A stretch of 44,206 nucleotides of DNA from Kitasatospora sp. NA04385 (GCF_013364235.1 NZ_CP054919.1:4948088-4992293), one strand, 5' to 3'; positions 23,771-32,071 are shown, counted from the stretch's first letter. Numbers and translations: made by a program. Notes: generated by a model from the sequence alone, not told the origin.

Positions 23771-24424
23771 GTGGACGTCACGCACCGTACGGGAGGCACC
23801 GCCGCCGCCCCCCGCCGCGCCGCAGACCCGCTGGCCGGCTACCGCGCCGCCGACTTCCCCTGGTACGGCCTCGACGAGGGCTGGACCGGGCGCCGCTGGC
23901 TCGGCCAGGTCGGCACCGGGCAGCGCGCCGCCGCCGACACCGACGCCCCCGACTACGGCACCCTCGGCCACGGCGACGAGCCCGCCCGCGGCCCCGAACC
24001 GCGCGACGCCCGCCGGTTCGCCGTGGTCGTCACCGTCGCCCGCCGCGACGTGCGCCGCAGCGCCGACAACACCGGCACCCTGGAGGCCACCTCCGCCTCC
24101 TCCGCCGCCTGGCTGGCCGGCTCCGGCCTGCTCGCCGCGACCTGGCCCGGCAACCTCGACCGCACCCTGCGGCAGAACTGGCTCGACCAGCAGTCCGCCC
24201 TCGCCTGGGACTTGGCCGACGACCTGGACGGCCCCGCCTGGTCCACCCTCACCCTCCCCGTCAACGGCCTCCCGCAGCCCTTCCGCTACCGCGAGTCCGA
24301 GCACGGCTGGGTGCTGGCCGGCGAGGCCCCCGGCGTCCTGATCGGCGCCTACGGCCGCTCGGTGTCCGCCTACGGCGTCGGCTTCACCGCCGTCACCGAC
24401 CTGGCGGCGTACGACGGCCGCTGA
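23771..24424 (+). CDS. Conserved hypothetical protein, unknown function
   Basis: A 217-aa soluble protein starting at GTG 23771, with GAGGAGAGG 6 nt upstream. No domain I recognise. Notable segments are YRAADFPWYGLDEGWTGRRW near the N-terminus, a VVVTVARRDVRRSADN strand, TWPGNLDRTLRQNWLDQQSA and a final beta-rich part (VLIGAYGRSVSAYGVGFTAV). The alternation of strands and the absence of membrane segments or metal motifs suggest a globular cytoplasmic protein. It is convergent with the small membrane protein at 24437, with only 12 nt between them. A TATCGT box near 23630 may be its promoter. Confidence 0.65.
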   Translation: MDVTHRTGGTAAAPRRAADPLAGYRAADFPWYGLDEGWTGRRWLGQVGTGQRAAADTDAPDYGTLGHGDEPARGPEPRDARRFAVVVTVARRDVRRSADNTGTLEATSASSAAWLAGSGLLAATWPGNLDRTLRQNWLDQQSALAWDLADDLDGPAWSTLTLPVNGLPQPFRYRESEHGWVLAGEAPGVLIGAYGRSVSAYGVGFTAVTDLAAYDGR

Positions 24425-24436
24425 CGGCGCCGCCGC

Positions 24437-24796
24437 TCACTCGTAGCACGCGTACGAGCCGTCGTCCTGCCGGGCGATCAGGCCGCCGTCGCAGCCCAGC
24501 ATCGGGGCCAGCACCGTCGCCCGCCAGGCCCCGAAGAGCAGCAGCGGCAGCGCCACGACCAGCACCGCGATCCGGCTCCCGCGGCTGCGGCCGAGCAGGC
24601 CGACCGCGGCCCCGACCACCACCAGCAGCATGCCCAGGGCCAGCGCCGCCGCCGCGATCCCGGAGGTGTTGTCGCGCAGGCCCACGAACAGCGGGTCCTC
24701 CAGCTCCATGGTGAAAACCACGCTGAGCAGCGCCAGCAGTGCTCCCGGCACCAGCAGCACCGCCGCCAGGCACCCCGTGTTCCGTCTCCTGTTCAC
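24437..24796 (-). CDS. Small integral membrane protein, unknown function
   Basis: About 119 aa from GTG 24796, three hydrophobic segments: residues 8-29 (CLAAVLLVPGALLALLSVVF), 43-67 (GIAAAALALGMLLVVVGAAV) and 72-96 (RIAVLVVALPLLLFGAWRAT), then a C-terminal tail with two cysteines (MLGCDGG...YACYE) that could form an extracytoplasmic disulfide. The start is uncertain because no good ribosome site precedes any candidate. It lies downstream of mrp on the same strand but beyond mrp's terminator hairpin, so it is probably expressed separately. Confidence 0.6.
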   Translation of the reverse strand: MNRRRNTGCLAAVLLVPGALLALLSVVFTMELEDPLFVGLRDNTSGIAAAALALGMLLVVVGAAVGLLGRSRGSRIAVLVVALPLLLFGAWRATVLAPMLGCDGGLIARQDDGSYACYE

Positions 24797-24848
24797 AGCC
24801 TGTGGACGGCCCCGACGCCCCTCCCGGTTCCGCGCGGCACCCACGCGA

Positions 24849-24877
24849 ACGGCCCCGGGCGCGCTGCCCGGGGCCGT
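24849..24877 (-). terminator. Perfect 12-bp stem terminator after mrp
   Basis: ACGGCCCCGGGC (24849-24860) is exactly complementary to 24866-24877, loop GCGCT. It lies 20 nt beyond the mrp stop on the minus strand. Confidence 0.8.
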
Positions 24878-24896
24878 CCGTCCTGCCGGGGTGCCG

Positions 24897-26057
24897 TCAG
24901 AACTTGTTCTTCGGGGTCAGGCCCAGCGAGAGGCCGGAGAGGCCGCGCTGGCGGCCGGAGAGCTTGCCGGCGATGGTGCGCAGGGCGGCGCCAGCGGGGG
25001 ATTCGGGGTTGGAGAGGACGACCGGGCGGCCGTCGTCGCCGCCCTCGCGGAGGCTGACGTCGATCGGGATGGAGCCCAGGACCGGGACGGTGGCGCCGAC
25101 GGTGCGGGTGAGGGCGTCGGCGACGGTCTGGCCGCCGCCGGTGCCGAAGACGTCGATCATCTCGTCGCAGTGCGGACAGGGCATGCCCGACATGTTCTCG
25201 ATGACGCCGACGATCTTCTGGTGGGTCTGCAGGGCGATGGTGCCGGCCCGCTCGGCGACCTCGGCGGCGGCCATCTGCGGGGTGGTGACGATCAGGATCT
25301 CGGCGTTCGGGACGAGCTGCGCGACCGAGATGGCGATGTCGCCGGTGCCGGGCGGCAGGTCGAGCAGCAGGACGTCGAGGTCGCCCCAGTAGACGTCGGC
25401 CAGGAACTGCTGCAGCGCGCGGTGCAGCATCGGGCCGCGCCAGACGACGGGGGCGTTGCCCGGGGTGAACATGCCGATCGAGATGACCTTCACGCCGTTC
25501 GCCGACGGCGGCATGATCATGTCCTGGACCTGGGTCGGCCGGCCCTCGACGCCCAGCATCCGGGGCACGCTGTGGCCGTAGATGTCGGCGTCCACCACGG
25601 CGACCTTCAGGCCGTCCGCGGCCAGCGCCGCCGCCAGGTTGACCGTCACCGAGGACTTGCCGACGCCGCCCTTGCCGGAGGCCACCGCGTACACCCGGGT
25701 CAGCGTGCCGGGCTTGGCGAACGGGATCTCCCGCTCCGGGGCGCCGCCGCGCAGCAGCTGCGAGAGCTCGCGGCGCTGCTCCTCGCTCATCACGTCGAGC
25801 TCGACGGAGACGGCGGACACGCCGGGGACGGCGGACACCGCGTCGGTGACCCGCTGGGTGATCGTCTCGCGCATCGGACAGCCGGAGACGGTGAGGTACA
25901 CCGCGACCTTCACCGCGCCGCCGTCGCCGATCTCGACGGACTTCACCATGCCGATCTCGGTGATCGGGCGGTTGATCTCCGGGTCGTGGACGTTGCTCAG
26001 GGCTTCCCTGACGGACTGCTCCGTCACCCCGGTCGCCACCTCTGTCTCGTTGGCCAT
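24897..26057 (-). CDS. mrp: Mrp/NBP35 family Fe-S cluster carrier ATPase
   Basis: A 386-aa protein. Residues about 10-90 form the MIP18/DUF59 domain (REALSNVHDPEINRPITE, with SGCPMRETI). The ATPase domain has the deviant Walker A ASGKGGVGKSS (126-136), VDADIYGHSVPRMLG, DLPPGTGDIAISVAQ and the Fe-S cluster CxxC in GMPCPHCDEM, which bridges a dimer. It loads clusters onto apo-proteins in the cytosol. ATG 26057 has a -10-like TACCAT 6 nt upstream and no ribosome site, suggesting a leaderless transcript. The order mrp, DUF1003, CBS protein and corA on one strand matches mycobacteria. Confidence 0.94.
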   Translation of the reverse strand: MANETEVATGVTEQSVREALSNVHDPEINRPITEIGMVKSVEIGDGGAVKVAVYLTVSGCPMRETITQRVTDAVSAVPGVSAVSVELDVMSEEQRRELSQLLRGGAPEREIPFAKPGTLTRVYAVASGKGGVGKSSVTVNLAAALAADGLKVAVVDADIYGHSVPRMLGVEGRPTQVQDMIMPPSANGVKVISIGMFTPGNAPVVWRGPMLHRALQQFLADVYWGDLDVLLLDLPPGTGDIAISVAQLVPNAEILIVTTPQMAAAEVAERAGTIALQTHQKIVGVIENMSGMPCPHCDEMIDVFGTGGGQTVADALTRTVGATVPVLGSIPIDVSLREGGDDGRPVVLSNPESPAGAALRTIAGKLSGRQRGLSGLSLGLTPKNKF

Positions 26058-26069
26058 GTGTTGATGGTA
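26058..26069 (-). promoter_or_regulatory. -10-like TACCAT 6 nt before mrp ATG
   Basis: On the minus strand TACCAT (26069-26064), six bases, then ATG 26057. A candidate leaderless promoter. Confidence 0.5.
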
Positions 26070-26113
26070 CGGCGCCGGGCCCCACCCCCGACTCGCCGGT
26101 AGCGTGCCGCCGG

Positions 26114-26767
26114 TCACAGCGTGTCGGCGGACTCCCGCCGGTCGTCCAGCTCCTTCAGCAGCGCCTGCAGTTCGGACCGGACGCCGCCCAGTTCGGAGGT
26201 GATGAAGGCGCGGGTGGCGACCTCGCCGAGGCCCTGGCGCAGCGCCGCGACCTCGCGGGTCAGGTACTCGGTGTCGGCGATGTTGCGGTCGCTGCGGGCC
26301 CGGTCCTGCTCCATGTTGACCCGGTCCCGGTCGTCCTGCCGGTTCTGCGCGAGCAGGATCAGCGGGGCCGCGTACGAGGCCTGGAGGGACAGCACCAGGG
26401 TGAGGAAGATGAACGGGTAGCCGTCGAAGTGCACGGCCTCCGGCAGCAGGGTGTTCCACACCACCCAGACCACGATCACCACCGTCATCCAGACGATGAA
26501 CCGCCCGGTGCCCAGGAAGCGCGCGATCCGCTCGGAGAGCTTGCCGAACGCCTCCGGGTCCCAGGCCGGCAGCCGGATCAGCCCGGGCCGGCCGGTGCGC
26601 GGCTGGTCCAGCCGGGAGCGCGGCCCGCCCGGCCCGGCCGGCCGCTCCTCGCGGCGGCCGCGCTGCTCCCGGGCCCGCAGCTCGCGCAGCTGCCGCAGTT
26701 CGCGCAGCTCGCCCTGGATCCGCTGGCCCGGGGTGCCGTCGCCCTGGCGCTTGCGGTCAGCGTCCAC
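26114..26767 (-). CDS. DUF1003 family membrane protein
   Basis: A 217-aa protein. An Arg/Glu-rich N-terminus (RELRQLRELRAREQRGRREE) precedes two close membrane helices: about 92-110 (FIVWMTVVIVVWVVWNTLL) and 117-137 (YPFIFLTLVLSLQASYAAPL). The invariant LLAQNRQDDRDR motif of DUF1003 follows, then a coiled tail (YLTREVAALRQGLGEV). GTG 26767 overlaps the end of the upstream CBS protein by 11 nt, so the pair is co-translated. Homologues are often placed beside MgtE-like or CorA proteins, suggesting a part in divalent-cation handling; this is inference. Confidence 0.88.
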   Translation of the reverse strand: MDADRKRQGDGTPGQRIQGELRELRQLRELRAREQRGRREERPAGPGGPRSRLDQPRTGRPGLIRLPAWDPEAFGKLSERIARFLGTGRFIVWMTVVIVVWVVWNTLLPEAVHFDGYPFIFLTLVLSLQASYAAPLILLAQNRQDDRDRVNMEQDRARSDRNIADTEYLTREVAALRQGLGEVATRAFITSELGGVRSELQALLKELDDRRESADTL

Positions 26768-28043
26768 CGTGCACCTCGCTCGTCTCGGGGTCGATGCCGT
26801 GCGCCGCGCCCTCGCGCCAGTCGTCCGGCAGCAGGTGGTCCAGCACGTCGTCGACGGTGACGGCGCCCAGCAGGTGGTCGTCCTCGTCCACCACCGGCGC
26901 CGCCACCAGGTTGTACGTGGCCAGGTAGGAGGTGATCAGCGGCAGCGGGGTGTTCGGCGGCAGCGGGTCCAGGTCGTCGTCCACCATCGAGCCGACCAGC
27001 GTGTACGGGGGTTCGCGCAGCAGCCGCTGGAAGTGCACGGTGCCCAGGTACGTCCCGGTCGGGGTCTCGTTCGGCGGGCGGCACACGTACACCTGGGCGG
27101 CCAGCGCCGGCTTGGTGTCCGAGATCCGCACCCGGGCCAGCGCCTCGGCCACCGAGGCGTCCGGCTCCAGCACGATCGGCTCGGTGGTCATCAGGCCGCC
27201 CGCGGTGTCCTCCTCGTAGGAGAGCAGCCGGCGCATCTCCTCCGCCTCGGCGGGCTCCATCAGCCGCAGCAGGCGCTCCGCGTCGGCCTCCGGGAGCTCG
27301 GAGAGCAGGTCGGCGGCGTCGTCCGGGTCCATGGTCTCCAGGATGTCGGCGGCGCGCTCCTCCTGGAGCTTGCCGATGATCTCCACCTGGTCGTCCTCGG
27401 GCAGCTCCTCCAGGACGTCGGCCAGCCGGTCGTCGTCGAGGGCCGCGGCGACCTCGGCCCGGCGCTTCGCGGACAGGTGGTGCATGACGTTCGCCAGGTC
27501 GGCGGGGCGCAGCTGCTCGAAGGTGGCCAGCAGGTTGGCCGCGCCCTGGCCCTCCTCGGTCAGCGAGAAGCCGGTCACCGCCGACCAGTCCAGCAGCAGC
27601 TGCTCGCCCTTCGCCTTGCGCAGCCGGCTCGGGCGGCCGACCTGCACGAAGACCCGGTCGATCTCCCACTCGCGCAGCCGGGTCTGCACCATCGCCACGT
27701 CCAGGACGGTCACCTCGTCGGCGGTCTTCGTCCTGGTCACGGTGCGGTCCAGCAGTTCGGCCAGCACCAGCGTCTCGGACGGGCGCTGCTCGAAGCGGCG
27801 CATGTTCAGCAGCCCGGTGGACAGCACCTGCCCGGACTCCAGGCTGGTCACCCGGGTCATCGGCAGGAAGATCCGCCGCCGCCCGATCACCTCCACCACC
27901 AGCCCGAGCACCCGGGGCGGCCGCCCGCCCAGCCGCAGCGAGACCACCACGTCCCGGACCCGGCCGACCTGGTCGCCGTTCGGGTCGAACACCGAGACAC
28001 CGGCGAGGTGGGAGATGAAGACCCGGCTGCCTGGCCCCGCCAT
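26757..28043 (-). CDS. PRC-barrel / MgtE-N / CBS domain protein
   Basis: A 428-aa soluble protein: an N-terminal PRC-barrel-like region (VFISHLAGVSVFDPNGDQVG to about residue 90), a second such segment near 125-165, the acidic MgtE N-terminal helical repeat domain (about 175-275; ELPEDDQVEIIGKLQEERAA, MDPDDAADLLSELPEADAE), then two CBS motifs (about 285-415; GGLMTTEPIVLEPDASVAEA and NLVAAPVVDEDDHLLGAVTV). It has the cytosolic Mg-sensing half of MgtE but no membrane pore, so it may be a regulator or partner of a separate transporter such as CorA. ATG 28043 has GGAGGGAG 6 nt upstream, and TAGATT at 28087-28082 is a good -10. Confidence 0.88.
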   Translation of the reverse strand: MAGPGSRVFISHLAGVSVFDPNGDQVGRVRDVVVSLRLGGRPPRVLGLVVEVIGRRRIFLPMTRVTSLESGQVLSTGLLNMRRFEQRPSETLVLAELLDRTVTRTKTADEVTVLDVAMVQTRLREWEIDRVFVQVGRPSRLRKAKGEQLLLDWSAVTGFSLTEEGQGAANLLATFEQLRPADLANVMHHLSAKRRAEVAAALDDDRLADVLEELPEDDQVEIIGKLQEERAADILETMDPDDAADLLSELPEADAERLLRLMEPAEAEEMRRLLSYEEDTAGGLMTTEPIVLEPDASVAEALARVRISDTKPALAAQVYVCRPPNETPTGTYLGTVHFQRLLREPPYTLVGSMVDDDLDPLPPNTPLPLITSYLATYNLVAAPVVDEDDHLLGAVTVDDVLDHLLPDDWREGAAHGIDPETSEVHGGR

Positions 28044-28081
28044 GCGCGACTCCCTCCGACGGAAACGGACACAACCCCCCA

Positions 28082-28087
28082 AATCTA
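28082..28087 (-). promoter_or_regulatory. -10 box TAGATT of the CBS protein operon
   Basis: TAGATT on the minus strand (28087-28082), 38 nt before ATG 28043, leaves room for a leader of about 30 nt with GGAGGGAG. The -35 region is a pyrimidine tract without a clear hexamer. Confidence 0.4.
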
Positions 28088-28206
28088 GCGGCGGAGGGGG
28101 AGGGAGGCGTGTTGCGCGGGCGAGGGTTGCCAAAAAAGCGGGGTGCCCCCAAAACGGGCGGCCCGGGCAGGGGGCCGGGAGGGGGCCAGGAAGGGGGTGG
28201 GGGCGG

Positions 28207-28740
28207 TCAGCCCCTGCGCTTCTTGAACAGCAGCTTGGGCAGCCCCGCCGGAGCCGGCCGCCGGGTGGTGGCCGGGGTGGGCAGCGGCGCGGCGGCGAGG
28301 GCGTCGTCGGGGAGCGGGGCGAGCGGGCCGTCGGCGGGGACCAGGCGCAGCACCCGGCACTCGCGCGCCCAGCGGTCGCCGACGGCGTCGGTGTCGGGGG
28401 CGTTGAGGCGCTTGCCCTTGAGCTCCTCGACGGCGCCCGCCCAGGCGGGGGTGCCGGGGTCCAGGAGGGTGACGGCGGCGGTGAGGGCGACCAGGCGGCC
28501 CCACTTGTCCTTGCTGCGCAGGGTGACCTCGGCCGGGGTGCCGGCGGCCAGCCCGTGCAGGGGCTGCTCGGAGCCGTCGCCGACGACGACGATCGCGCCG
28601 TCGTGCCAGGCGTGCCAGAGCGGACGGGCGTGCGGCTGCCCGGCGGACCGGACCCAGAGCAGGCCGGACTTCTTGGCGGCTTCCTCCACCAGGGCCCGGT
28701 CGAGGAAGTCCGTCGGGCTCGCGGTCGTCGTACGCTCCAT
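28207..28740 (-). CDS. PNPOx-like flavin/split-barrel protein
   Basis: A 177-aa protein with the split beta-barrel pattern of pyridoxamine-phosphate-oxidase-like proteins: SGLLWVRSAGQPHARPLWHA, DGAIVVVGDGSEQP, AEVTLRSKDKWGRLVALTAA, then a helix and RVLRLVPADGPLA. A basic tail (LLFKKRRG) ends the protein. FMN, F420 or haem binding cannot be told from sequence. ATG 28740 is chosen because TACGCT lies 7 nt upstream; no ribosome site is present. It is divergent from the EamA gene. A GGGG-GCA-CCCC stem followed by a T6 run on the minus strand at about 28131-28152 may terminate it. Confidence 0.72.
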   Translation of the reverse strand: MERTTTASPTDFLDRALVEEAAKKSGLLWVRSAGQPHARPLWHAWHDGAIVVVGDGSEQPLHGLAAGTPAEVTLRSKDKWGRLVALTAAVTLLDPGTPAWAGAVEELKGKRLNAPDTDAVGDRWARECRVLRLVPADGPLAPLPDDALAAAPLPTPATTRRPAPAGLPKLLFKKRRG

Positions 28741-28753
28741 GCCGCACAGCGTA
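28741..28753 (-). promoter_or_regulatory. -10-like TACGCT 7 nt before ATG
   Basis: On the minus strand TACGCT (28753-28748), seven bases, ATG 28740. A candidate leaderless promoter. Confidence 0.5.
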
Positions 28754-28859
28754 CGGCCTGGGCCGCGGCGGGCCGGTCCCATCCCCCGGACGACAGTGCC
28801 GTAACGGCCGGACAGCCCTTACCGTGTATGCCGTCCACCCCACTGCCCGAAGGAGCGCC

Positions 28860-29780
28860 GTGACCGCCGTCAGCACCACCACCCCCGCCGCGCCCCCGGC
28901 GACGGGGGAGCGGCGGCAACTGCCGCGCACCGACCTGCTGCTGCTGGCGGTGTCGATCGCGGGCATCTCGCTGTCCGCGCCGCTGATCAGCGCGACGGCC
29001 GCGCCCGCGCTGGCGATCGCGTTCTGGCGCAACGGCATGTCGGTGGCGGTGCTGGGCCCGTACGCGCTGTGGCGGCACCGGGCCGAGCTGCGCGGCATCC
29101 CGCGGCGGGCGCTGCTGCTGGCGGTGGCGGCGGGCGTGCTGCTGGCGCTGCACTTCGCGCTGTGGATGCCCAGCCTGCGGATGACCTCGGTCGCGTCGTC
29201 CACGGCGCTGGTGACCACCACCCCGCTGTGGACGATCCTGCTGATGCGGCTGTCCGGGGTGCGGGCGCCGCGGCTGGTCTGGCTGGGCGCGGGCGTGGCG
29301 TTCGCGGGCGTGCTGGTGCTGACCGGCGTCGACCTGACGGTCTCGGCCCGGGCCCTGCTGGGCGACGCCCTGGCGCTGGCGGCGGGCGCGGCGGCGGCCG
29401 GGTACATGCTGCTGGGCGCGGAGGTGCGGCGGACCGTCTCGACCACCGCGTACACCCTGGTCTGCTACGCGACCTGCGCGCTCGCGCTGCTGGCGGCCTG
29501 CCTGCTGACCGGCACCCGGCTGGGCGGCTGGCCGGCCGGCGCGTGGTGGCAGATCTTCCTGCTGATGGTGACGGCCCAGCTGCTCGGGCACTCGCTGAGC
29601 AACCGGGTGGTGCGCACCCTGGGCCCGTCGATCACCTCGACGGCGATCCTGCTGGAGACCCCGGGCGCGGCGCTGATCGCCGCGCTGTGGCTGGGCCAGT
29701 GGCCCCCGGCGGCGGCCTACCCGGCGGTGGGACTGATCCTGCTGGGCCTGGTGCTGGTGGCCCGGGCGGAGCGCCGCTGA
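28860..29780 (+). CDS. EamA/DMT family transporter
   Basis: A 306-aa protein with ten hydrophobic helices in two EamA repeats, for example LLLLAVSIAGISLSAPLISA, ALLLAVAAGVLLALHFALWM and the C-terminal SITSTAILLETPGAALIAAL and VGLILLGLVLVA. The motif MPSLRMTSVASSTALVTTTP in the first repeat is typical. Such proteins export amino acids or metabolites; the substrate is unknown. GTG 28860 has AGGAG 4 nt upstream. It converges with corA, whose stop is 31 nt away; the GC-rich gap could form a modest hairpin. Confidence 0.88.
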   Translation: MTAVSTTTPAAPPATGERRQLPRTDLLLLAVSIAGISLSAPLISATAAPALAIAFWRNGMSVAVLGPYALWRHRAELRGIPRRALLLAVAAGVLLALHFALWMPSLRMTSVASSTALVTTTPLWTILLMRLSGVRAPRLVWLGAGVAFAGVLVLTGVDLTVSARALLGDALALAAGAAAAGYMLLGAEVRRTVSTTAYTLVCYATCALALLAACLLTGTRLGGWPAGAWWQIFLLMVTAQLLGHSLSNRVVRTLGPSITSTAILLETPGAALIAALWLGQWPPAAAYPAVGLILLGLVLVARAERR

Positions 29781-29811
29781 CGCCCCGCCCGGGCCCCCGC
29801 CCGGCGGGCCG

Positions 29812-30927
29812 TCACAGCCAGCCGTTGCGGCGGAAGCCCCGGTACATGCCGACGCAGATCAGCACGATCGCGCCGAGCACGGTCGGGTAGCCGTACGTCG
29901 ACTTCAGCTCCGGCATGTGCTCGAAGTTCATCCCGTACACGCCGGTGATCATGGTGGGGACGGCGAAGATCGCCGCCCAGGCGGTGATCTTGCGCATGTC
30001 CTCGTTCTGGGCGACCGAGACCTGCGCCAGGTTGGCCTGCAGCAGCGAGTTCAGCAGCTCGTCGAAGCCCTGCACCTGCTCGCTGACCCGGGCCAGGTGG
30101 TCGGCGACGTCCCGGAAGTACTTCTGCATGTCGAGGTCGACCAGCCGCGCGGTCGGCTCGGACAGCTGCAGCATCGGCCGCAGCAGCGGGGTGACGGCCC
30201 GCTTGAACTCCAGCACCTCGCGCTTGAGCTGGTAGACCCGGCCGACGTCGGTGCCGCGGCCGCCCTTGTTGGCGAACACGTCGTACTCGATCTCGTCCAC
30301 GTCGTTCTGCAGGCGCTCGGCGACCAGCAGGTAGTTGTCCACCACGTGGTCGGCGATGGCGTGCAGCACGGCGGCCGGGCCCTTGGCGAGCAGGCCGGTG
30401 CCCTCGGAGTCGGCCTCCAGGCGGTGCCGCAGCTCGCGCAGCGAGGAGTGCGCGCCGTGCCGGACGGTGATCACGAAGTCCGGGCCGGCGAACACCATCA
30501 GCTCGCCGGTCTCGATCACCTCGCTGGTCGGCGTGAGCTGCTCGTGCTCCACGTAGCGGACGGTCTTGAACACCGCGAACAGCATGCCGTCGTACCGCTC
30601 GACCTTGGGGCGCTGGTGCGCGTGCACCGCGTCCTCCACGGCCAGCGGGTGCAGGCCGAAGCGCTGCGCGATGCCCTCGAACTCGGCCTCGGTCGGCTCG
30701 TGCAGGCCGATCCAGCTGAACGAGCCGGGCCCCATCTGGTGCGCCGCCTTCACCTGCCGGGCGGCCTCGCGCGGGCTGCAGGTCTCGGCGGCCCGCTTGC
30801 CCTGCTGGTAGACGGCGCAGTCCACCACCGCGGACGGGGTGTCGCCGGGCTTCGACTCGAACCCGTCGCCGACCCGGCGGCGGGCGGGACGGACGACGGC
30901 GGCGCGCAGGTTGTGCATCATCGACAT
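29812..30927 (-). CDS. corA: CorA family magnesium/cobalt transporter
   Basis: A 371-aa channel protein. A large cytosolic alpha/beta domain (SFSWIGLHEPTEAEFEGIA, HPLAVEDAVHAHQRPKVERY) leads through a long helix (LLNSLLQANLAQVSVAQNED) to the first membrane segment ending in the selectivity motif YGMNFEHMPEL (G-M-N), then a second membrane helix (YPTVLGAIVLICVGMY) and a basic tail (RGFRRNGWL). It functions as a pentamer in Mg2+ influx. ATG 30927 has AGGGAG 8 nt upstream; ATGs at 30921 and 30918 are alternatives. It may work with the MgtE-N/CBS protein 1.8 kb downstream, as in the mycobacterial order. Confidence 0.94.
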   Translation of the reverse strand: MSMMHNLRAAVVRPARRRVGDGFESKPGDTPSAVVDCAVYQQGKRAAETCSPREAARQVKAAHQMGPGSFSWIGLHEPTEAEFEGIAQRFGLHPLAVEDAVHAHQRPKVERYDGMLFAVFKTVRYVEHEQLTPTSEVIETGELMVFAGPDFVITVRHGAHSSLRELRHRLEADSEGTGLLAKGPAAVLHAIADHVVDNYLLVAERLQNDVDEIEYDVFANKGGRGTDVGRVYQLKREVLEFKRAVTPLLRPMLQLSEPTARLVDLDMQKYFRDVADHLARVSEQVQGFDELLNSLLQANLAQVSVAQNEDMRKITAWAAIFAVPTMITGVYGMNFEHMPELKSTYGYPTVLGAIVLICVGMYRGFRRNGWL

Positions 30928-31364
30928 GGCGCGGGCTCCCTAGGGCCGGACCGGCGCGCCCCGGGACGTACCGGGGGAACGCGACGGCGGAAAACACCGG
31001 TGGACACGCCGGGGCTGAAGAAGTGTCAGAAAGCCGTTCGCTGGGCGGGTTTCGTCGGATCAGGCCCGGGGAAGGTGCTCTCTCGGCCGCGCGCGACGCT
31101 GCGGAGTGGTCCCGGTCAGCCGCGCGGGCGGTGGGCCGGGGTGGGCCGGAGAGAGCTGCCGGTACTGCATGGTCGACTGCTGTCCACCGTGACCACCTCC
31201 TCCACGCCGGGGCCCGCGCGGGGGCCGTCGCGGCCCTGGTTCGTATTCACAAGGCCGACCGCTCACATTAACAGCTCTTCCCGGAGCCGCGCCCGGCATT
31301 CGTCCTCCGCCGGGTAAAGGTCGCGCCAAGGTTCGGCCCGGCGCGCCCGCGCTAAGGTCGCCGC
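30928..31364. other. 437-nt divergent intergenic region
   Basis: Between corA (minus) and the SUFU gene (plus). I find no credible coding sequence. A TAATGT hexamer on the minus strand near 31270 and a TAAGGT box before the SUFU ATG are the only promoter-like elements I can point to. With a corA leader of over 300 nt possible, a Mg-responsive element is conceivable, but I see no known riboswitch motif. Confidence 0.35.
31353..31364 (+). promoter_or_regulatory. -10-like TAAGGT 6 nt before SUFU ATG
   Basis: TAAGGT (31353-31358), six bases, ATG 31365; no Shine-Dalgarno sequence. A candidate leaderless promoter. Confidence 0.5.
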
Positions 31365-32033
31365 ATGGCGCACGACTTCCCTCACTTCGGCGACTTCTCG
31401 AATCCGGACGCGGTCCCGGACGCGGCCCCGGACGGCTCCGCGGGCCCGACCCGGCAGACCGTCCTCACCCGGGTCGAGGCCCGGCTGACCGACACCTTCG
31501 GCGAACCCACCGGCCGGGCCGCCGTCACCTTCGTCGGCGCGGACCGGATCGAGGTGCTGCGGTTCGGCCCGGACGCCGACGGCCTGGTCCGGTACGCGAC
31601 GCTCGGCATGGCCGCCGCCCCGATGGCCGACCCGACCTCCTCGATCGCCGACCCGGTGCGCGGCCCGCGCGCCGAACTGGTGCTGACCGTCCGCGGCGGC
31701 CGCGACGAGGTGCACAGGGCGCTCGCGGTGTTCGCCGCCAGCCCGCAGGTCGAGGGCCTGGTGGTGGCCCCCGGCGGCTCGCTCGACCTGGGCTCCCCGC
31801 TGTGGACCGGCGCCCCCTTCACCTCGGTGCTGGCCGCCGAACCCGGCGGCCTGGTCGCCGACCTCGAACTGCCCGCTCCCGCCGACCCGGTGCACTTCCT
31901 GCCGCTGCTGCCGATGACCCCCAACGAGGCCGCCTTCAAGCGCGTCCAGGGCGCCGAGGCGCTCCAGGAGCGCTGGCTGGGGCACGGCACCGACCTGCGC
32001 GACCCGGCCCGCCGCGGCGTCCCGCTGGACTGA
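31365..32033 (+). CDS. Suppressor of fused (SUFU) domain protein
   Basis: A 222-aa protein. After a Pro/Ala-rich N-terminus, the SUFU fold is seen in VTFVGADRIEVLRFGPDADG, VRYATLGMAAAPM, RAELVLTVRGGRDEVHRALA, then WTGAPFTSVLAAEPGG and VHFLPLLPMTPNEAAFKRVQ, the last being the best conserved family motif. In bacteria such proteins are of unknown role and some act as immunity partners in polymorphic toxin loci; no toxin is visible here and the gene stands alone, so housekeeping is more likely. It is convergent with the PHP gene 38 nt away. Confidence 0.85.
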   Translation: MAHDFPHFGDFSNPDAVPDAAPDGSAGPTRQTVLTRVEARLTDTFGEPTGRAAVTFVGADRIEVLRFGPDADGLVRYATLGMAAAPMADPTSSIADPVRGPRAELVLTVRGGRDEVHRALAVFAASPQVEGLVVAPGGSLDLGSPLWTGAPFTSVLAAEPGGLVADLELPAPADPVHFLPLLPMTPNEAAFKRVQGAEALQERWLGHGTDLRDPARRGVPLD

Positions 32034-32071
32034 CCGCGGCGGTCCGGGCGGCGGAGGCCGGGCGGCGGGGA

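Noticed and set aside
31060..31329. 89-codon minus-strand frame in the corA/SUFU gap
   Set aside because: Pro/Gly/Arg-rich, no ribosome site and no recognisable fold.
31365..32033. SUFU gene as part of a toxin-immunity or defence locus
   Set aside because: No toxin, secretion or defence genes adjoin it; the neighbours are housekeeping genes.
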